This document shows, piece after piece, positions 59,101 to 64,000 of a stretch of 64,000 bases of DNA. The first letter of the stretch is position 1; each line of letters begins with the position of its first letter. The stretch spans positions 108,444,012 to 108,508,011 of the forward strand of contig NC_092859.1 of NCBI RefSeq assembly GCF_032062135.1, given 5' to 3'. Made by a program: the position numbers and the translations under genes. The stretch comes from Pyxicephalus adspersus. Lineage: Eukaryota > Chordata > Amphibia > Anura > Pyxicephalidae. The notes under the pieces were generated by a model. The model ran no database searches and was not told where the DNA came from. It saw only the letters and a program-made list of their open reading frames with translations.

Positions 59101-61657
59101 CTGCGCTAGATTTCTAGTTTATGGTTAGGAAGTACTAAATACATGACCTGATCATTGTACTCATGGAGCGTTAAAGCTCAGCAATGAGTCCAGCAATAAG
59201 TAGGCTAATTATGGCCCTCTAAGATGATTATTTCCTTAACACTTTTTGAAAGCCATTAATTGGCATTTTATACATCATTTGGAAATGTTATAATAAGGTA
59301 GTTAAACCTAAATTTTTAAATGCCAAGTCATGCAAATTATATATATAAGTCATTCTACTATGCTGAAAAGGTTGTGGTTCTTCTTAGCCAGCTAAGCCCT
59401 TCTGTCTGCTATTGTTCAGAATAAAGCATGAGGTCCATCTAAACTTCCATACTGTGGTTACTTGTTAGGAACATGAAGAAAAGACTATTAAAAACTGTCA
59501 TGCGGCGTTTTGTTTCAGTGCAGCATACCAAAGCAAACGATAGTGTGTTACTATATGTTGCGGTGTGCCGCAAAGCTTGTGCATCAAAGCCGTATTGTCC
59601 TATTGTGTTGGGGAGCCCTTCAAATTGATTTGCCTGTGTATACAAAAAAACTAAAAAAATAGATAGAGTGTGTTTCATAACATATGCCTCAACCATCTGA
59701 AAAATGTAAAAATCAACAGTTGTGGTCACTGACACTGAAGACCATTAATCACACAGGTATGTGCAGAACGGTTCCTTATTCTTGTTATTCCTGAGTTTAT
59801 CTGTATGTTCTTGTCTGCACTGTACTGCATTGCACAAGCAGGTTCAATCTAAACAATGAAATGTTTCCACTAGCCTGAGCCTGTGATATCAGGGAAATGA
59901 ACACACACAGGTATGAGAATGTATTTGAACAACTGCTTTGTAGAAAATACACAAAAAAGGTTATTATATTTTAAAAGCATAGTTTAGGTTAAGAGTTGGT
60001 TTATACAGATGGTATCTAAGAGTTTATATGCAGTGGCTACTAGGCGTTTGACAGCCAACCAACTGATGCAGTACTGATTCCCCCTTGCTCGATCACTGAA
60101 ATGAATGAGATCATTTATAGAATTGTCAGGGATTCATCAGCTGCAGTGGTTGTTCTCAATTGCTGCTTGCAAAGGTTAAATACTGTTAAATTGGCTGTCC
60201 GCTGCTACAGAAGAATGTGCATGTGGTTGTAGGTGGGTGATAGCACACTGTTACCATTTTCTATCTGAAGCAGCCCCTAAAGCCCAACTAAACCCAAAAC
60301 TGAACATATGAAATCCCTATAGAAATCAAGTTGATAAGGGCAATGTATAGAAGAATTTATGAGTCAAGTATGCTTGCACTTTGCACTATAACTCCTATTA
60401 TTTTTTAAATTCAGCTGGAAGTAGGGTTAATCCTGTGACACCAAAGTAGGAAGAACAACAGATGTCGGACCAGAATCTGCTAAAAGGAAACTGAAAGACA
60501 TGATCATTCCTGTAGCGGTAAAACTACGAGCAGACATAGCTTCTTAATCAGGTTTTTGAATTTGTAAATTTCAGTTTCAAAGGTAATACTAATAATTTAC
60601 AGTAATCAACATGATTGCCTTAGATTTGCCTTTTGGTATGGTTTGCTTTGGTTGGGCTTTAATGCGTTATGTATTATAGTTTCCTAATAAAAACATCTGT
60701 AAACAGTAGGGCACAGAAAGTGTAAATACCAATACTTTTAGTCACTATATGACAATGATAATTTAATTAAAGCAGATGGTATACATGTTCTGCCACCCTT
60801 CCCAAAATATGACAGTATTAGAAGTAGATGTAGACTCCCCAGTCCCCCTTTGTAGTCTAAATATGAACACATGATTCTACAAGGCAACAGTTCATTCTTA
60901 GGAATCTGGAAGCCAGCATCATTAAATGTGGTTGGATCTTGTCTGACATATAAATTCTACAGATGACAAGAACAGATGCCTGAAGTTCTTCATTTGCCTA
61001 TCTAGGATTCTTTGACATTCCTCCAAGAATTATACAGAATAGCTTTTTAAAGATATTTTGAGAATGGCAAATCATGCAGAGAATAACAAAAGTGCTAAAC
61101 TTAATTTATATGTAAACTGTGCTTTGTAACCCTTTTATTATGAGCTTTAGCAGCTTATCCTTTGAAATCTCTTTAATTTGGCCATATGGCACTTCAGAGA
61201 AATTCTATTCTAAAGGGCAGGTAACCAAAATGTGTGCTTTTGTACAGGACGGGGCAGGTCAATCCACACCTAACAACTGAAATTCCCTGCTTTAAAAGGG
61301 ATTATTATCCTAGAAGTTGACATATTTAAAAAAAAATAACTTTGTTCAAACTGCTTCTCAATAAAGAAATGGCAATGTAAAATACCTTGTGTGTGTTTGT
61401 ATGTTCCCAATAAAGAGCAGACAAATTTTAAAAGCCGTCCATGCACCAATCCACATATCTACAACTATGAATACTTAGGAGATTATAACACATTAGCAAT
61501 GATTATCCGCATTTATAAATCTTACCATATTGAAGCTCCTGGATCTGGAATGGTGACTGCCTTGACTATCAAAACTTTCACTCCTTTCAAAGTTATTGCG
61601 GTTATGGAACTCCGATTCCATACTCGAAGAGCTCAACTTTAATAGGTTGCTTGGCAT
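54496..61657 (-). CDS. PROSER2: PROSER2, proline and serine rich 2 (3 coding exons)
   Basis: Three exons (61657-61526, 57155-56933, 56138-54496) join in frame to 665 residues, against about 435 in human. Recognition rests on the second exon, DDENLKYLTNEEKNALLFFE then an acidic-serine tract ending DSDDIIDLVQ, on the C-terminal motif ITVQFSG followed by DALRKLGLLK, and on its position tail-to-tail with UPF2 as in mammals. The function is poorly known; the protein looks largely disordered and rich in Ser, Pro, Asn and Gln. There is no signal peptide, membrane segment or enzymatic domain. A leucine-rich motif occurs twice, RYEALTKLGLVKE (about residues 295-307) and DALRKLGLLKG (about 651-661). 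Most of the extra length is a ten-unit 24-residue repeat array. The start ATG has an in-frame TAG seven codons upstream. Confidence 0.88.
54799..55518 (-). repeat. PROSER2: Ten tandem 72-bp (24-residue) coding repeats in PROSER2
   Basis: Exactly 720 bases make ten 24-codon units with no gap, protein residues about 326-565. The units group into three 72-residue (216-bp) higher-order repeats (55518-55303, 55302-55087, 55086-54871) plus one extra unit. The second and third higher-order copies match at 64 of 72 residues; the first and second match at 35 of 72. A typical unit is NVQYSPKVFSPESTQKFSHE plus four residues. Ser-Pro-Lys near the unit start recurs, and RRLS recurs in units 1, 4, 7 and 10. 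Confidence 0.95.
56933..57155 (-). CDS. PROSER2: PROSER2 second coding exon
   Basis: 223 bases, acceptor TTTTGTAG, donor GTATGA. It encodes DDENLKYLTNEEKNALLFFE, then an acidic segment EDDIEEPPIS and a Ser/Asp-rich tract ending in DDIIDLVQTG. This is the most conserved part of the family. It ends with one base of an Asp codon completed in the next exon. Confidence 0.93.
57156..61525. other. PROSER2: PROSER2 intron between coding exons 1 and 2
   Basis: 4.4 kb. It contains a CA microsatellite at 58555-58582 and otherwise no recognised element, in contrast to the UPF2 introns. Confidence 0.6.
58555..58582. repeat. CA microsatellite
   Basis: About 14 CA units inside the PROSER2 intron. Confidence 0.9.
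61526..61657 (-). CDS. PROSER2: PROSER2 first coding exon
   Basis: 44 codons from ATG at 61657-61655, starting MPSNLLKLSSSSMESEFHNR, Ser-rich, ending SRSRSFNM before a good donor GTAAGA. It joins in phase 0 to DDENLKYL. An in-frame TAG upstream of the ATG supports this start. The exon probably begins at 61705 after a strong polypyrimidine tract and TCTCTAG, leaving 48 bases of 5' UTR. Confidence 0.85.
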
Positions 61658-61705
61658 TCTCACAATGGTGAACTTCTATTAGAGACTGGGAACCATACCA
61701 AATCA
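61658..61705 (-). other. PROSER2: PROSER2 5' UTR part of first coding exon
   Basis: Bases between the predicted acceptor (minus-strand TTTTTCTCTTCTCTAG) and the ATG. An acceptor here implies at least one non-coding first exon further upstream, probably beyond the window, so the promoter is not seen. Confidence 0.6.
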
Positions 61706-64000
61706 CTAGAGAAGAGAAAAAATAAATACGAATAATGTTTTGGATTGGAATAAAGCGCTTACAAAAATAATACCATAATGCAGTATTTATTTCAGACAAT
61801 GGATCTAGCACTATGCTCTTCTAGGTTCTACCTTTACCAAGTATGGGAGAACATATAATCTATATCGATGTGAGAGTGTCAGGGTCTAGAAGCCAAATGC
61901 TATGGCCATGTACTGTCACAATACCAGGGAAGTGTGTGCTGGTCACAATAAAGGAAGAAGTAGGGTGGAATAATTAATGGGTCTGGGGGCCTGGTTTGCA
62001 AGGACATGACACTTTCCCTGGGGAAGACTACAATGTCCCTTTAATAAACCCTGCATAGAAAATAGCACAAATGTAGTAATCAATAATAACCAAATTTCAC
62101 TTTACTAAAGCTTGACTAGTACAAGACGAATTCAATTTAACTTCTATGCAGTTTGCACTTGTTTTTTCTACTACAATGTTATTGTGAAACCTGTTTGTCT
62201 ATAAAATAAGCACATAAATGGGTACATGAAGCAACAAAATTACTGAAGAGGTTGTAATAAAATGCCAATTACATCTACATCTTGAATGTCAAACACTGGA
62301 CCCAGACAAAATTTAAAATGCCAACTTAACTTTTATAGGTGAAGTGATTAACACTGCCACAGTCCTATTGTCCTCTTCCAATGAAAAGGCAACACCTAAA
62401 AACAGCAGAAATTACATCTGGTGGTATGTATCTGCTATGTTTAGTCACATATCCTTTGGCCTGTATTATTATTATTTATTAATATTAAACAGGATTTATA
62501 TAGCGCCAACATATTACGGAGCGCTGTACATTAAATAGGGTATGGGATGGATCCTTTAATGCTTTGACAACTACTCTGTCATTGACAACACTGCAAGATC
62601 AAGACACCATTGTGTGTTGTATTTGGTGGGCCAATGGTAGCTGAAGTTTGTGTGAACAAATCTGACCACCATATTCTTCCCTACATCCACCATCTTTCAA
62701 ATTTTCAAACTTCAAGCCTAAGACTTTTAGATTTCTATGAATAATTTCTAGGACAGTTGCTAGGTTTATTTCTATGTTTTGCCTTTTGTTTTCAGCTATA
62801 GACCAACTCTAATGGATACAGAGAATCCAAAAAGCATCCAATGCCCTGTGTTTTGGAAGTATTTTTTCTATGTTTGGGCTACTTTCCCAGTAGTGGTTAC
62901 TAAACTGGCAAGAACAGCTCAGGACCAAACATGATATACATGCTGCAGGGCCCTGGCCCATCCATTATATATGCTAAACCATTCAGCTCCCTGCCGAGAC
63001 CTTTAAAAAAATGAAGTGGCATTTTGTGTTCCCTGGTTCTCTCTTTTCCACTCATCAACCCAACCTTTGGTAAAATCCACATATGTTGTTAAGCCCCCAT
63101 GCTTGAAAGAATGAAAATGGCTACACGATGCCGGAAACAAAGTGGGTTCTGTCTTGAAGAAGACTAATGAAGACTATGAAAAGCTAAAAGCTTGCAGAAA
63201 AAACGGACTAAACATTTTTAGGTACACCTGTACTGTGCAAGACTGAAAGCAAGGCTGGAGTCCATCTTTATTTTTTATAATATTTGTAATTTGATTTAAT
63301 TCATTTTACAGCAGACTCCATTGTACATCTGGATTATTGACAGATGCAAATATTACAATTTTATCATGATGCTTTTTGTATTTCAAAGTCTATAGTTTGT
63401 CTGGTACTTTCAGATGCAAACTAAAGCCTCCTTATGGAACACAACATCTTCTGCTTGTAAACATTGCAAGCTACACAATAAAAAAGGAAAGCAAACACAA
63501 TATTATGTTTCAGACTGTATTCATCCATGTATAATGCTACGTGGCATTTTAGTCTGTTGATAATTCCATAGCATAGAGTACTCAAGCTATATGAAAAATG
63601 AAGGTAAAGTAATATGGTAAGATATAAATTCTACTTTTGCTTTACAAATATGGACATTAGATAATAATGCAGAAGGTAATGTGATGTTCAGTGAAGATGT
63701 AATAACACACAGAGCATTGTATGCATTGTCTGCATAGAACAATACAGGTGAAGCTGCCTATAAAAACAAACCAATATTTAAACTGATTACCCACAAATGA
63801 TTCAGCTTTTATATTATCTAAATAACAGATTAATAAGCAGGTGTGTTCATTATTATCAAAACAAGATGTATATCCCATGAACAATAAAAGAGGAAATTCA
63901 TTCCTTATATTATTAGCAATGAACAAAGGCTCCGCTTTGATAAAGACAGGGATTGACTATATAAACATTATCATGCAGTTGCTAGTTATCTTTTTTGCTA
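61706..64000. other. PROSER2 5' intron or upstream flank
   Basis: No exon or promoter recognised. An L2 tail lies at 62462-62540. If the acceptor at 61706 is real, this is intron of the PROSER2 primary transcript. Confidence 0.5.
62462..62540 (-). mobile_element. L2-like LINE 3' tail
   Basis: On the + strand, TTATTATTATTTATTAATAT leads into ACAGGATTTATATAGCGCCA and ACATATTACGGAGCGCTGTA, the inverted L2 tail; only the last ~50 bases plus microsatellite remain. Confidence 0.7.

Overview
This is vertebrate nuclear DNA, almost certainly from a frog. It has intron-split genes with GT-AG junctions, L2-clade LINE tails, a tRNA-headed SINE, and many short DNA transposons. The latter have TTAA target sites, hAT-type 8-bp duplications, or Tc1/pogo-like ends. 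The anuran assignment is an inference from this repeat mix, AT-rich composition and local gene order. Two runs of N (36744-37003 and 41286-41440) show it is a draft assembly.

Left part (1 to about 20.3 kb, + strand): the 3' half of UPF2, a core nonsense-mediated mRNA decay factor. Fifteen coding exons join without a frame error into 688 residues plus a stop. They cover the second and third MIF4G domains, the acidic linker and the UPF1-binding region. The 5' half lies upstream of the window. The last exon carries only 10 coding bases, then a 3' UTR of about 1.1 kb with a canonical poly(A) signal at 20262. The introns hold several mobile-element copies and one striking structure: a gap-free, identical 203-bp inverted repeat at 16824-17381 around an L2 tail.

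Middle (about 20.3 to 52 kb): intergenic DNA with no convincing host gene. It holds a dead Tc1-like transposase copy, a hAT-type BED zinc-finger remnant, a pogo-like MITE and TTAA-flanked MITEs. It also has palindromic MITEs, a 5'-truncated L2 reverse-transcriptase fragment, tRNA SINE copies, a degenerate ~30-bp minisatellite, and two related 0.6-0.9 kb repeats 15 kb apart.

Right part (about 52 to 61.7 kb, - strand): PROSER2 (proline and serine rich 2), three coding exons that join in frame to 665 residues, convergent with UPF2. UPF2 and PROSER2 are also tail-to-tail neighbours in mammals, so the order supports both identifications. The large last exon contains ten tandem 24-residue repeats arranged as a 72-residue higher-order unit, with alternating Ser-Pro-Lys and Arg-Arg-Leu-Ser motifs. 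This expansion is the most unusual protein-level feature of the window. The two genes are not known to act in one pathway. Upstream of 61.7 kb lies PROSER2 5' intron or flank with no recognised exon.
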